DNA from: Spinactinospora alkalitolerans
GTDB taxonomy: Bacteria; Actinomycetota; Actinomycetes; Streptosporangiales; Streptosporangiaceae
Direction: 5' to 3'
DNA: 64,000 nucleotides
Assembly: GCF_013408795.1 (NCBI RefSeq)
Contig: NZ_JACCCC010000001.1
Span: forward strand, 434,001 to 498,000
Position 1 is the stretch's first letter. Every line of letters begins with the position of its first letter. Below are positions 41,797 through 50,213 of the stretch, one piece after another. The notes under the pieces are model-generated. The model ran no database searches. It had not been told where the DNA came from and saw only the letters and a list, made by a program, of their open reading frames with translations. The position numbers and the translations under genes were made by a program.

Positions 41797-42765
41797 TCAC
41801 CGTGGGGTTTCGCCGTCGGCCTCCAGTGCCCTTTCCAGCACCTCTCTGACCGTCTCGGTCAGCAGGCCGACCTTGTAGGCGTTCTGGGCGAGTGGGGAGC
41901 AGCGCGCGGACAGCGGGGTCAGGGCGCCGTCGACGGACTCCGGTGTGGCCGGTCGGCCCGTCAGCGCCTCCTCGACCTCGTGCAGCCGCACCGGGGTGCG
42001 CGCGACGGCTCCGGCGGCCACCGCGACGTCGCCGACCACGCCGTCGGAGTCGACGACCAGCCGCGCCACCGCCTCGACCAGCGGCCACTCCGCCCTCGAC
42101 CGGCCGGTGGCGCGGTGGTAGGCGGCCGTCTCGCCCGGCGCGGGCGCGGGCAGGTCGACGGCGAGGAGCAGCCCGCCGGGGTCCAGGCGGTGGTCGCGCG
42201 TGGGGTCGGAGCCGTCGCCGTAGAGGTCGCGCACCGCCATCGGCCCGGCGCCGTGCACCGCGACGGTGGCGTCGTAGGCGAGCAGCGCAAGCGCCATCGA
42301 GGACGGGTGCGGGGCGACGCAGGGACCCTGGTCGATCACCGCCGAGTACAGGTTGGCCCCCTCCCTGGCCGGGCAGGAGTCGCCGCCGGTCTGGAAGCAG
42401 GAGAACGCCGGGTTGCGGTAGTACCAGCACCGGTTGCGCTGCAGCAGGTTGCCGCCGAGCGTGCCCGCCGTCCGGATCTGCGGCGTGGCCAGCGCCCCGG
42501 CCGTGGCCGTGAGCGCGGGGTGGCCGGCGCGCAGCCGGGGGTCCCCGGCGATCTCGGCGATCGTCGTCATGGCGCCGATCCGGACGGAGCCGTCGTCGCC
42601 GAAGGCGGTGCCGCGCAGATCGGGCAGCCGGTGGAGGTCGACGAACGGGCCCGTCGCCCGGCCGCCGTGCAGCCGGGCGGTGACGTCGGTGCCTCCGGCG
42701 CGGGCTTCGCCGCCGTGTTCGTGCAGGGCCGTCGCCGCATCGGCGACGCTGGTGGGCGCGTTCAC
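41797..42765 (-). CDS. FAD-binding subunit of a molybdenum hydroxylase (YagS-like)
   Basis: This 322-residue protein is the CO dehydrogenase/xanthine dehydrogenase FAD subunit. It has ARAGGTDVTARLHGG and the FAD pyrophosphate-binding IGAMTTIAEI, TAGTLGGNLLQRNRCWYYR. The Cys-bearing insertion (RCWYYRNPAFSCFQTGGDSCPA) matches the 4Fe-4S cluster loop of YagS-type and 4-hydroxybenzoyl-CoA reductase-type proteins. GTG at 42765 overlaps the preceding gene's stop. It passes electrons from the FeS-MoCo subunit to the acceptor. Confidence 0.93.
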   Translation of the reverse strand: MNAPTSVADAATALHEHGGEARAGGTDVTARLHGGRATGPFVDLHRLPDLRGTAFGDDGSVRIGAMTTIAEIAGDPRLRAGHPALTATAGALATPQIRTAGTLGGNLLQRNRCWYYRNPAFSCFQTGGDSCPAREGANLYSAVIDQGPCVAPHPSSMALALLAYDATVAVHGAGPMAVRDLYGDGSDPTRDHRLDPGGLLLAVDLPAPAPGETAAYHRATGRSRAEWPLVEAVARLVVDSDGVVGDVAVAAGAVARTPVRLHEVEEALTGRPATPESVDGALTPLSARCSPLAQNAYKVGLLTETVREVLERALEADGETPR

Positions 42766-45350
42766 TGGTGGATCCCTTCACGGAGGCGGTCGGGGCGGAC
42801 GGGCAGGTCGCGGGGGCGCCATCCGGTGGCGTTGTGGACGGCGTTGCCCACGGACGCGGCGACGCCGACCGTCGCCACCTCCGCGAGGCCGACCCCGCCG
42901 CCGGTGACGTGGTCCCAGCCCTCCTCGTGGAAGTGCACGGTGATCTCCGGGGTGTCCCCGATGCCGGGGATGCGGTAGTCCTCGAGGTTGTCGGTGAGTA
43001 CGACCCCCGTGGCCGGGTCGACGTGCCGCTGTTCGTAGAGCGCGTAGCCGAGCCCCTGGACCACGCCGCCCTCGCACTGGCCGCGCGCGAGCCGGTCGGA
43101 GTAGATGTGCCCGGCGCTGATGCCGGCCCACACCCGGGTGGGGCGCACGGTGCCCAGCCTGGTGTCCACCTCGACCTCCGTGACGTGCACGGCCCCGCTG
43201 AACCCGCGCCCCAGGGCCATGCCGTCGAGCGGGAACGGCGTGACGTAGCCGCGGTGGTCGCGGCGGCGCCGCCCCACCACGCGCAGGCCGTCGGCGCCGT
43301 CGAGCCGTACGGGCCCGGAACCGTCCGCGCCCCGTTCGCCGCGGTGCTCGCGCAGGGCGGCCCGCAGCCGCCGGGCGGCGTCGCGGGCGGTCGGCCCCAG
43401 GGACGCGGTGGTGCGGCTGCCGGTCGAGGGCGGTCCGTACACGGTGCCGTTGCGGCCGATCTCCACGCGGACCCGATCAGCGGGCAGGCCCAGTTCGCCG
43501 CGGACGACGTCGGTCAGGACGGAGCGGATCCCGTTGCCGATGTCCTGGACCGCCGTCCGCGTCACGATCGTGCCGTCCTCGACGGTCAGCTCCACCTCGG
43601 AGCCGGGCTCGAGCAGGTAGAACCAGTTCGCCGCGGCCACGCCGACCCCGCGCCGGAACCGCCCGGTCTGCTCGCCCGGCCGCGAGCGGTCCAGCCACGC
43701 GGGCAGGGCCGCGGCCCGATCGTAGAGCGCACGCCGCTTGGGGTTGCCGTCCCAGCGGCGGCGCAGCGCGATGGGGTCCTCGTCCAGGCGCAGCGCCATT
43801 TCGTCGACGGCCTGCTCCAGCGCCCACAGCATCGGGGGCCCGCCGGGGCCGCGGAACGGCTTGCCCGGGGGCAGGTTGGTGACGGCGTCGAAGTCGCGGA
43901 GCCGGCGCGGGGCCTTGCCGTACACCAGCATGGCCAGCAGGGCGCTCGGGGTGTCGACCGAGACGCCGCCGTCGCCGTAGACGTCCATGGACAACGCGGC
44001 GAGGTCGCCGGACTCGTCGGCGAGCAGCGCCAGTTCGGTGCGGCTGCCCGGCCGGTTGCCCGCGTCGATCAGCTCCTCGGACCTGCTCAGCACGGCGCGC
44101 ACGGGCGCTCCGGTCGCCTTCGCCAGTTCGACGGCTGCGACCGTCTCGACGTCCAGGCCGCCCTTCGCCCCGAAGCCGCCGCCCACGTGCTCGGCGACGA
44201 CGTGCACGCGCTCGGCGGGCAGCCCCCACCGCTTGGCGGCGCTCTCGCCGATCAGGTTGACCGCCTGGGTCGAGACGTGCAGGTGAAGATCGCCCCGCTC
44301 ATCCCATCGGGCGACGCAGGCGTGCGGCTCCAACGGGGTGTGCGCCTGCACGGCCGTGCTGAACTCGCCCACCACCAGCCGCTCGTCCCCGCGCCGCGCC
44401 GCCTCGGTGATCCTGCGCACCGCCGTCGCGGTGCGCCGGCCCATGGTGAAGGGCCCGCGGACGTTGCCGCGCCACCGCGTGGGCATCGGGGGAGTCTCGC
44501 CGGAGCGCCGGGCGTTGCGCCGGGCCTCCTTGGTCGCGTACACGGGCGGCGAAGCGGGGTCGCGGGCCTGCCGCGCGTCGAGCACGGCGGGCAGCCTCTC
44601 GTAGGCCACGGTGACCTGCTCGGCCGCTGCCAGCGCCTTCGCCCGGGTGGGCGCGGCGACGGCGATGATCGGCTGCCCGACGTAGCGCACCGTCCGGTCG
44701 GTCCCGAGCAGGTCGACGTGCGGCACCGCTCCGGCGTCCACCTCCACCACCCGGGCGTGGGCCTCGGTCGAGCGGACGATCACCGCTTCGAGCAGTCCGT
44801 CGGGCCGGACGTCGGTGCTGTAGCGGGCCCGGCCGGTCACCTTCTCCACGGCCTCGGCACGCGGCGGGGCCGCGTCGTCGTCCCGGTCGTGCTCACCGGC
44901 GCAGGCCGCCGCGACCGCGGCGTAGATGCCCTGGTAGGCGCCGCACCGGCACAGGTGGCCGGCCAGCGCGTCGGCGATCGTCGCGCGGTCCGGGGCCACG
45001 TCGCCGTGGGCGGCCCGCCAGCCGTCGACGAACGCCGCGGCCTCCACCACGAAGCCGGGAGTGCAGTATCCGCACTGCAGCCCGTCGTGCGCGGCGAAGG
45101 CCCGCTGCACGGGGTGGCTGCCGCCGAGCCCCTCCACCGTGGTGACCGACCGGCCTTCGAGCGCGGCGGCCGGAGTCAGGCAGGAGACGGAGGGCCGGCC
45201 GTCCACGAGGACGGTGCACGCCCCGCAGACGCCCACCCCGCAGGCCGGCTTGGTTCCGGTGAGGCCGAGGTCCTCGCGCACGAGTTCCACGGCCGTGGCG
45301 TCGGGGTCGGCGTCGACCTCCGTGGTGACACCGTTGACGGTGATGTCCAT
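42762..45350 (-). CDS. Fused 2Fe-2S and molybdopterin subunit of a xanthine dehydrogenase-family enzyme
   Basis: This 862-residue protein joins two normally separate subunits. Residues 1-155 are the 2Fe-2S protein with both cluster motifs (CGVGVCGACTVLVDG and LQCGYCTPGF...CRCGAYQG). Residues 165-862 are the molybdenum-binding subunit (KVTGRARYSTDVRP; VAEHVGGGFGAKGGLD; FRGPGGPPMLWALEQAVDEMA; and the late GGGVGLAEVATVG with the likely catalytic Glu). It resembles the YagT-YagR aldehyde oxidoreductase. Substrate could be an aldehyde or N-heterocycle. No molybdenum cofactor maturase lies nearby. It is divergent from a TetR gene. Confidence 0.92.
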   Translation of the reverse strand: MDITVNGVTTEVDADPDATAVELVREDLGLTGTKPACGVGVCGACTVLVDGRPSVSCLTPAAALEGRSVTTVEGLGGSHPVQRAFAAHDGLQCGYCTPGFVVEAAAFVDGWRAAHGDVAPDRATIADALAGHLCRCGAYQGIYAAVAAACAGEHDRDDDAAPPRAEAVEKVTGRARYSTDVRPDGLLEAVIVRSTEAHARVVEVDAGAVPHVDLLGTDRTVRYVGQPIIAVAAPTRAKALAAAEQVTVAYERLPAVLDARQARDPASPPVYATKEARRNARRSGETPPMPTRWRGNVRGPFTMGRRTATAVRRITEAARRGDERLVVGEFSTAVQAHTPLEPHACVARWDERGDLHLHVSTQAVNLIGESAAKRWGLPAERVHVVAEHVGGGFGAKGGLDVETVAAVELAKATGAPVRAVLSRSEELIDAGNRPGSRTELALLADESGDLAALSMDVYGDGGVSVDTPSALLAMLVYGKAPRRLRDFDAVTNLPPGKPFRGPGGPPMLWALEQAVDEMALRLDEDPIALRRRWDGNPKRRALYDRAAALPAWLDRSRPGEQTGRFRRGVGVAAANWFYLLEPGSEVELTVEDGTIVTRTAVQDIGNGIRSVLTDVVRGELGLPADRVRVEIGRNGTVYGPPSTGSRTTASLGPTARDAARRLRAALREHRGERGADGSGPVRLDGADGLRVVGRRRRDHRGYVTPFPLDGMALGRGFSGAVHVTEVEVDTRLGTVRPTRVWAGISAGHIYSDRLARGQCEGGVVQGLGYALYEQRHVDPATGVVLTDNLEDYRIPGIGDTPEITVHFHEEGWDHVTGGGVGLAEVATVGVAASVGNAVHNATGWRPRDLPVRPDRLREGIHQ

Positions 45351-45400
45351 CGCGTCCTCTCCGCACGGCGCGGGGCGTCGTACCGGGGCTCGGTCCTGAG

Positions 45401-45468
45401 GTTGACGTCGTCAACTTAGGAGGCTGGATTGCCCCTGTCAAACACCGCTCATGTACTGTCACGACATG
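45401..45468. promoter_or_regulatory. TetR operators between the hydroxylase and tetR
   Basis: GTTGACGTCGTCAAC (45401-45415) is a perfect palindrome around a central base. A second, weaker dyad, CATGTACTGTCACGACATG (45450-45468), overlaps the start of the TetR gene, with seven of nine positions paired. The first would block the hydroxylase promoter and the second could allow autoregulation. Confidence 0.6.
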
Positions 45469-46128
45469 TCCGCAGCTCAACCGCTTGAAAACAGCGTGGA
45501 ACCCGATCCCGCGCGATCGCCGCGGCGGCGCGGGAGCGGCCCCGGCGACACCCGGGCGCGGCTGATGGCCGCCGCCTCGGAACTCCTCGCGCAGGGCGGC
45601 GCGGACGCGGTCACCCTGCGCGCGGTGGGGGAGCGCGTGGGGGTGTCGCGCACGGCGCCCTACCGGCACTTCCGCGACAAGGAGGACCTGCTCTCGGCGG
45701 TCGCGGCGCAGGGCTTCGAGCGGCTGCACCGCGACATCGCCGCGGCCATGGCACAGGGGGACGGCGGCGCGCCCCCGTCCCTGACCGAGGCGCTGCGGCG
45801 GGGCTGCACCGCCTACATCGACGCCGGCCTGGCCTCCCCCGAGCACTACCGCCTGATGTTCGGCGAGCACCTGACCCGCTTTGGCGACGACGACCTGCAC
45901 GCAGCGGCCTCGGCGGCGATGGGCCTCTTCGTCGACGCGCTGGAGCGGGGCCAGCAGAGCGGCGCGGTCCGCCGCGGCGACACCCGGGACCTCGCCATCC
46001 TCACCTGGTCGGCCCTGCACGGCCTGGTCACCCTCGCCCTGTCGGGGCACCTGGCCCGCAAGGGCCTGGACATCGACGAGGTGGCCGCCCGCCTGGCAGC
46101 CCAGCTGGTCAACGGCCTGGAGCCCTGA
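45466..46128 (+). CDS. TetR/AcrR-family regulator
   Basis: This 220-residue regulator has a TetR helix-turn-helix (residues 29-75: RARLMAAASELLAQGG, VTLRAVGERVGVSRTAPYRHFRDKEDLL) and a TetR_C-type ligand domain (EHYRLMFGEHL, WSALHGLVTLALSG) typical of the WHG-domain group. ATG at 45451 would add five residues (MYCHD); neither start has a ribosome site. It faces the molybdenum hydroxylase genes across a palindrome and probably represses them until substrate is present. Confidence 0.92.
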   Translation: MSAAQPLENSVEPDPARSPRRRGSGPGDTRARLMAAASELLAQGGADAVTLRAVGERVGVSRTAPYRHFRDKEDLLSAVAAQGFERLHRDIAAAMAQGDGGAPPSLTEALRRGCTAYIDAGLASPEHYRLMFGEHLTRFGDDDLHAAASAAMGLFVDALERGQQSGAVRRGDTRDLAILTWSALHGLVTLALSGHLARKGLDIDEVAARLAAQLVNGLEP

Positions 46129-46193
46129 CCGGGTATTCGGTCGGCAGGAATCGGGGCCGCCGGCGCGGCCGGTGCCCGATCGCCGGACGCGGA

Positions 46194-46499
46194 TCAGGGC
46201 GCCGGGGCCGAGGTCGCCTCGGGGGCGGGGTTGCCGGTGCTCCAGAGCAGGCCGGTCAGGACGAGGGACGCCAGCAGAGCCAGGGCGCTCACGACGAGCA
46301 GAGCGAGGTGCCAGTTGCGGCGGCCCGGATCGGTTTTCACGCCGACTCCGGCGAGCACGCCCGACACGACCGCCAGTGGAGCGGCGAAAGCGTGCAGGAA
46401 AATCACTGCGGCCACCGCTATGGCCGTGAGGACGGAATTCAGTGCAGCGAAGACCGGAAAACGGCCGGCCGCTTGGCGGCGACTTCCAATCGTCGTCAT
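46194..46499 (-). CDS. Small membrane protein of unknown function
   Basis: This 101-residue protein has three hydrophobic segments (about 13-37, 38-52 and 63-85) and a Pro/Ala tail. It starts at ATG 46499 after GGAGA. It converges with the TetR gene. No family recognised; length and topology suggest a minor inner-membrane protein. Confidence 0.7.
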   Translation of the reverse strand: MTTIGSRRQAAGRFPVFAALNSVLTAIAVAAVIFLHAFAAPLAVVSGVLAGVGVKTDPGRRNWHLALLVVSALALLASLVLTGLLWSTGNPAPEATSAPAP

Positions 46500-46610
46500 G
46501 ATGGTCTCCTTTTCCTTCCCCGCGCCCCGAGATCAGCGTGAGAACTGCGAGACGTGGGGCCGCGCGGCCTCTCGGTCGGAATGCGGCCCCACGGCGGCCG
46601 ATACCGGGAA

Positions 46611-47264
46611 CTAGAAATTCACGCTGCAGGTGTAATCCGCGTAGGCGTTCCCGTTGGCGGCGCCCCTCAAACGAATGCACTCCAGCGGGTGCTGGATGTC
46701 CCATCCGCCGGCGCCGAGCACGAAGCTGTGCTGGGCCCACGCGACCCCCTGGTTGCCGGCGGAGACGCCTGAGGCGAAGTCGTTGACGCCCTCGTAGCGC
46801 CAGCCCGGCGTACTGGTCTCGCCGCCGGCGCGGTCGTAGGAGGCACTGGTCACCGTCACGCCGTTGGAGCACCAACTGCCTTCGACGTAGAAGGTGTAAA
46901 GGGTGTTGCCCGCTGCGGCCTGCGCCGATCCGTCGGCGCGGCCGACCCAGCAGCCCGCGACGCTCGCGTCGTTGAGGGTCTCCGGCGCGCCGCCGCTCTC
47001 CTCGATCTGGCGGGCCACGTCGTTCTGCGGCTCGACGACCTCGGTCTGCACGTCCTGCTCGGCCGGCAGCACGTAGGAGTCGAACGCCGCGCGTTCCGCG
47101 TCCGACAGGCCCTCGTAGGTCGCCTCGGGATCATTGGACTCGAAGACGCTCTCGGCGACCTCCTTACCTGCTGGGCCCTCGTCCGCGGAAGCGGCGCCGG
47201 CGGCTCCCACGCTCGCCACGGCCGCGACGGTGAAGCCGAAGGCGATTGCGGTGAGGCGCTTCAT
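46611..47264 (-). CDS. Secreted protein of unknown function
   Basis: This 217-residue protein has a clear Sec signal peptide (MKRLTAIAFGFTVAAVASVG, cleavage probably after GAASA). The mature part starts acidic (about 28-90) and ends in a domain with four Cys (GCWVGR, GSWCSNG, LECIR, DYTCSVNF), likely two disulfides. Trp- and Tyr-rich strands (GWRYEGVND, GWDIQHPLE) suggest a beta-sandwich. AGGAGT precedes the ATG at 47264. The base composition of its leader is less GC-rich than average. I do not recognise the family. Confidence 0.78.
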   Translation of the reverse strand: MKRLTAIAFGFTVAAVASVGAAGAASADEGPAGKEVAESVFESNDPEATYEGLSDAERAAFDSYVLPAEQDVQTEVVEPQNDVARQIEESGGAPETLNDASVAGCWVGRADGSAQAAAGNTLYTFYVEGSWCSNGVTVTSASYDRAGGETSTPGWRYEGVNDFASGVSAGNQGVAWAQHSFVLGAGGWDIQHPLECIRLRGAANGNAYADYTCSVNF

Positions 47265-47804
47265 AAGATCACTCCTGCTTTCTTTGGTGTCCGGAAAAAC
47301 AGAGGGGGATGATAAACAATTCTCTCCGGCGCGAATCGCATATTGAAAGCGCGTCCTCTGTTCATTCGGTTGTAGTTGACGGCCTTCGCCGATTTCAACC
47401 GTGAATATCTCCACCGAATCGGTCCGGTTTCGGGGCGATGTTCAGCCGATCGGGGAGAGGCGAGGGCGGTTCTTCCGCTGTTATCCCACCGTGTGTCGCC
47501 CGTTCTCGGGGTGTGCGTCCGGGGCGGAGCGCACCCGTGTGGACCGTCCGCAAAGATCGTCCATGGCCGTAATCGGTCAGACCCGTCGAACGACCGCGTT
47601 GAGCGGGAACCGGAGCGCCTGATCGGTCGGACCGGTTTCACTCCGGGGGGACGCGGCGACGGCCGGGCACGGAGAAGGCGGCGGGCTGCTCGACGCGGTC
47701 ACCGGGTTCCGCCTGTTCTCGGCGGGCCCCAGGGATGGAACCATGGAGGTCCGACCAGCGTCCCACCTCGGTACTTTTTGTTCCCCCGCCGTCCGGAGAT
47801 CCCC
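47265..47804. other. Divergent spacer with an AT-richer leader
   Basis: On the minus strand a weak promoter (TTGAAA at 47398-47393, 18-base gap, TACAAC at 47374-47369) precedes the secreted-protein gene by about 100 bases. The rest up to 47804 carries only short GC-shadow frames. No repeat or RNA was recognised. Confidence 0.4.
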
Positions 47805-48329
47805 ATGAGAACTCCAGGTTTCCAGCCGCACGACCGGTTCCACGGCAGACGGCCCCCTTACCGGTCCTCGGGCGGTGGTGGAGCCGTCCGCATCGTCGGC
47901 GCGATCATCGCGGGGGTGTTCGGGCTCATCCTGCTCATCCTCGGCGTCGTGTTCACCCTCGTCGGAGGGCTGGACTACACCGACCACACCGGGCGTGCCG
48001 ACGCCGTCGTCGTCGACCGGGTGGAGACGACGAGCCGGGACAGCGACGGGGACCTCGACACCGACGTCGACGTCTACGTCAGCTACGAGGCCGAGGGGCG
48101 CACCCACGAGCACGTCGCGCTGAACGGCCTCAACCCCTCCGACCACCACGAGGGCGAGGAGTTGACGGTCGCCTACCACCCGGACGACCCCGGGGACCCG
48201 GTCACGGCCGCGAGCACCGAGTCCGGCGCGTTCGACCTGTTCGGCTACATCGGCGTCCCGATGATCGTCGCGGCCGTCCTGCTCTTCATCACCTCGGCCC
48301 TGATCCTGCTCCTCGGCCGCCGCCGCTGA
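47805..48329 (+). CDS. DUF3592-like membrane protein
   Basis: This 174-residue protein has a helix near residues 30-52 and another near 147-168, with an extracytoplasmic domain between (TGRADAVVVDRVETTSRD, YVSYEAEGRTHEHVAL, YHPDDPGDPVTA), the DUF3592 pattern. The N-terminus is Arg/Gly-rich. GGAGA precedes the ATG at 47805. Function unknown in the family. Confidence 0.8.
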   Translation: MRTPGFQPHDRFHGRRPPYRSSGGGGAVRIVGAIIAGVFGLILLILGVVFTLVGGLDYTDHTGRADAVVVDRVETTSRDSDGDLDTDVDVYVSYEAEGRTHEHVALNGLNPSDHHEGEELTVAYHPDDPGDPVTAASTESGAFDLFGYIGVPMIVAAVLLFITSALILLLGRRR

Positions 48330-48565
48330 CCCGGCCGGGGCCGGATCGACTCCGGTCGGCCGTGAACTCCCGGATCCGTTCCGCGCCGCGCCGGTCGGCC
48401 GGAAGCTCGTCGACCCCCGCCGCGATCAGGGCCGCCGCCGGTCCGTGCCGACCGACCGCGACCGACTCATCGCCGGACCGGGCGCGCGGGACTGAGCGGC
48501 ACGCGCCCCGTCCGGCTCCTCGGAAGAATGACGGAAGAGACGCCACCACTCGGCCTGCGAGCGGA

Positions 48566-49141
48566 TCAGTCCGGTTCCGGTGCGACGAAGGGCTCCTGCG
48601 CCCGGGGCACACCGCTGTGGAGGCTCTCTGCCACCTCGAAGCTCCAGCAGAAGGGCAGCCCCTTGGCCACGGCGACATCGGGGCCGTCCATGAGCTGGAA
48701 GTGCAGATGGGGTTCGCTGCTGTTGCCGCTGTTACCGCACTGTCCGATGGGCTGTCCGCCCGTCACGCGGTCACCGGGCCGGACCCGGATCGTTCCGCGA
48801 CGCAGGTGGGCGAGTACGGCGTGCACGCCGCCCCCCAGATCGATGACGACGTGGTTTCCGAACAGCAGCCACGGATCGCGTTCCGCGGCCCGGGAGGCCG
48901 CGAGGACCATGCAGAACGCGGCCGGTATCGAATCCCGGCTGCGGTGGTCGCGCATGCGGTCGCGGGAGCGCGCCACAATGCCGTCACCTGGTGCGAGGAT
49001 CGGTGCGCCAAAGGCCGGATAGGCCGTGGGACGCCTGGTCACCGGCCACCATTTCGCCATCCGGCCGGCGCGTCGGCGGACCGGGATATGACGCCGGCGC
49101 ACCCGGCGCCGGCGTCGTGTCAAGAGCCTTTTGTCGGACAT
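48566..49141 (-). pseudogene. M23-type peptidase, 5'-truncated
   Basis: The last 150 residues match the C-terminal half of a LytM/M23 metallopeptidase (GNHVVIDLGGGVHAVLAHLRRG, QCGNSGNSSEPHLHFQLMDG). The first zinc-binding motif (the SHG...H...D segment of relatives) is absent, and the first 30 residues are an Arg-rich stretch (KRLLTRRRRRVRRR) that is not family-like. Only 55 bases separate it from the end of the AraC gene, so the missing part is not just out of frame. It is probably a decayed gene left by a deletion; a folded but inactive protein is possible. Confidence 0.7.
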
Positions 49142-49196
49142 GCTTGTGCCCGACCGTACCGAGGCGGGCGCGTCGCCCGCCGGCCACGGCCTCCGC

Positions 49197-50066
49197 TCAG
49201 GGCGTGCGGCCGAGGAAGGCGAGCAGCCGTTCCTGTTCGGGGGCGTCCTCGGCGACCCCCACCGCGGGCCCGCAGATTCCGTCCATCCGGAGGTTGTCGC
49301 CCAAGGCCAGGGCTTCGGTGTGGACGCGGTGGACCTCGTGCGCCGGCAGCGCCTCGTCCTGCCCGGTGGCCCTGGCGATGGCCCGGCAGTCGCGGGACAG
49401 GTGCGACTGGTCGGTGTAGCCGGCGGCGAAGGCAAGCCGGGCGAGGTCGAGCGGGGCGCCGGGGTACCGGGCGAGGCGCAGGAAGCGCTGCAGGCGCAGG
49501 ATGCGGCGCAGCGTCGCCGGGCCGTAGCCGAAGGCCGCCGTGCAGCGCCGGTGCAACTGGCGCTCGCCGAGCCCGGTGGCCTCGGCCATGGCGGTGACGG
49601 GCGCGCCGATGTCGTGGGCGAGCATGCGCGAGACGGTCTCGGCGACCGGGTCCTTCGGCGGTGCGGCCGCGAGCCAGCCGCGGACGTGGCCCTGCAGGAC
49701 GCCGATCCGCGTCGCCGGATCGGCGGCCTCGCCGATCTGCTCGATGAGGTGCCGCTGCGCCCGGGAGCCGAGCACGTCGTCCAGCGACACCCGCCGGTCG
49801 CGCACGTCGGCGGTGTCGAACCCGAGGACGGACCCGGCCCTGCCCGGCCGGAAACGCACCCCTACGGCCTCGGTGCCGGGCGGCAGCCGGAACGACCAGG
49901 CCGCGGTCTCGGGCCCGCACACCCGGACGGTGCCGTCGTCGATCCACAGCACGTCGACGCACCCGTCGGGGAGCAGGCGGTGCTCCCCTTCGATGCGCGC
50001 CGTCCACCCGGTCACCAGGTCGCGCGACAGGCCCGCGGCCACGGTCGAAGGCGCGTACCAGCTCAT
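49197..50066 (-). CDS. AraC-family regulator (DUF6597 type)
   Basis: This 289-residue regulator has an N-terminal DUF6597 sensor domain (residues 15-100, LLPDGCVDVLWIDDG, GVRFRPGRAGSVLG) and an AraC DNA-binding domain (about 165-240) with two helix-turn-helix units (MAEATGLGERQLHRRCTAAFGYGP and AFAAGYTDQSHLSRDCRAI). The order is the normal one. It stands alone and no target is clear. The C-terminus is longer than usual. Confidence 0.92.
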   Translation of the reverse strand: MSWYAPSTVAAGLSRDLVTGWTARIEGEHRLLPDGCVDVLWIDDGTVRVCGPETAAWSFRLPPGTEAVGVRFRPGRAGSVLGFDTADVRDRRVSLDDVLGSRAQRHLIEQIGEAADPATRIGVLQGHVRGWLAAAPPKDPVAETVSRMLAHDIGAPVTAMAEATGLGERQLHRRCTAAFGYGPATLRRILRLQRFLRLARYPGAPLDLARLAFAAGYTDQSHLSRDCRAIARATGQDEALPAHEVHRVHTEALALGDNLRMDGICGPAVGVAEDAPEQERLLAFLGRTP

Positions 50067-50213
50067 GCCCCGACCCTAGAGGGCACCTGAGACAGGACTC
50101 CCGGACGACGCCGGCCCTCCTTCCGGGACGGCCGCGTGGCGGACCGTGGACCGGGCCCCGCTGTGCGCTGAGGCGTGGCGGGACCCGGAACGGGGCGTGC
50201 GGCGGTTCTCGCG

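Noticed and set aside
42768-45419. 883-residue plus-strand frame opposite the molybdenum hydroxylase
   Set aside because: Composition is the reverse-strand shadow of a conserved gene; no motif and no start signals.
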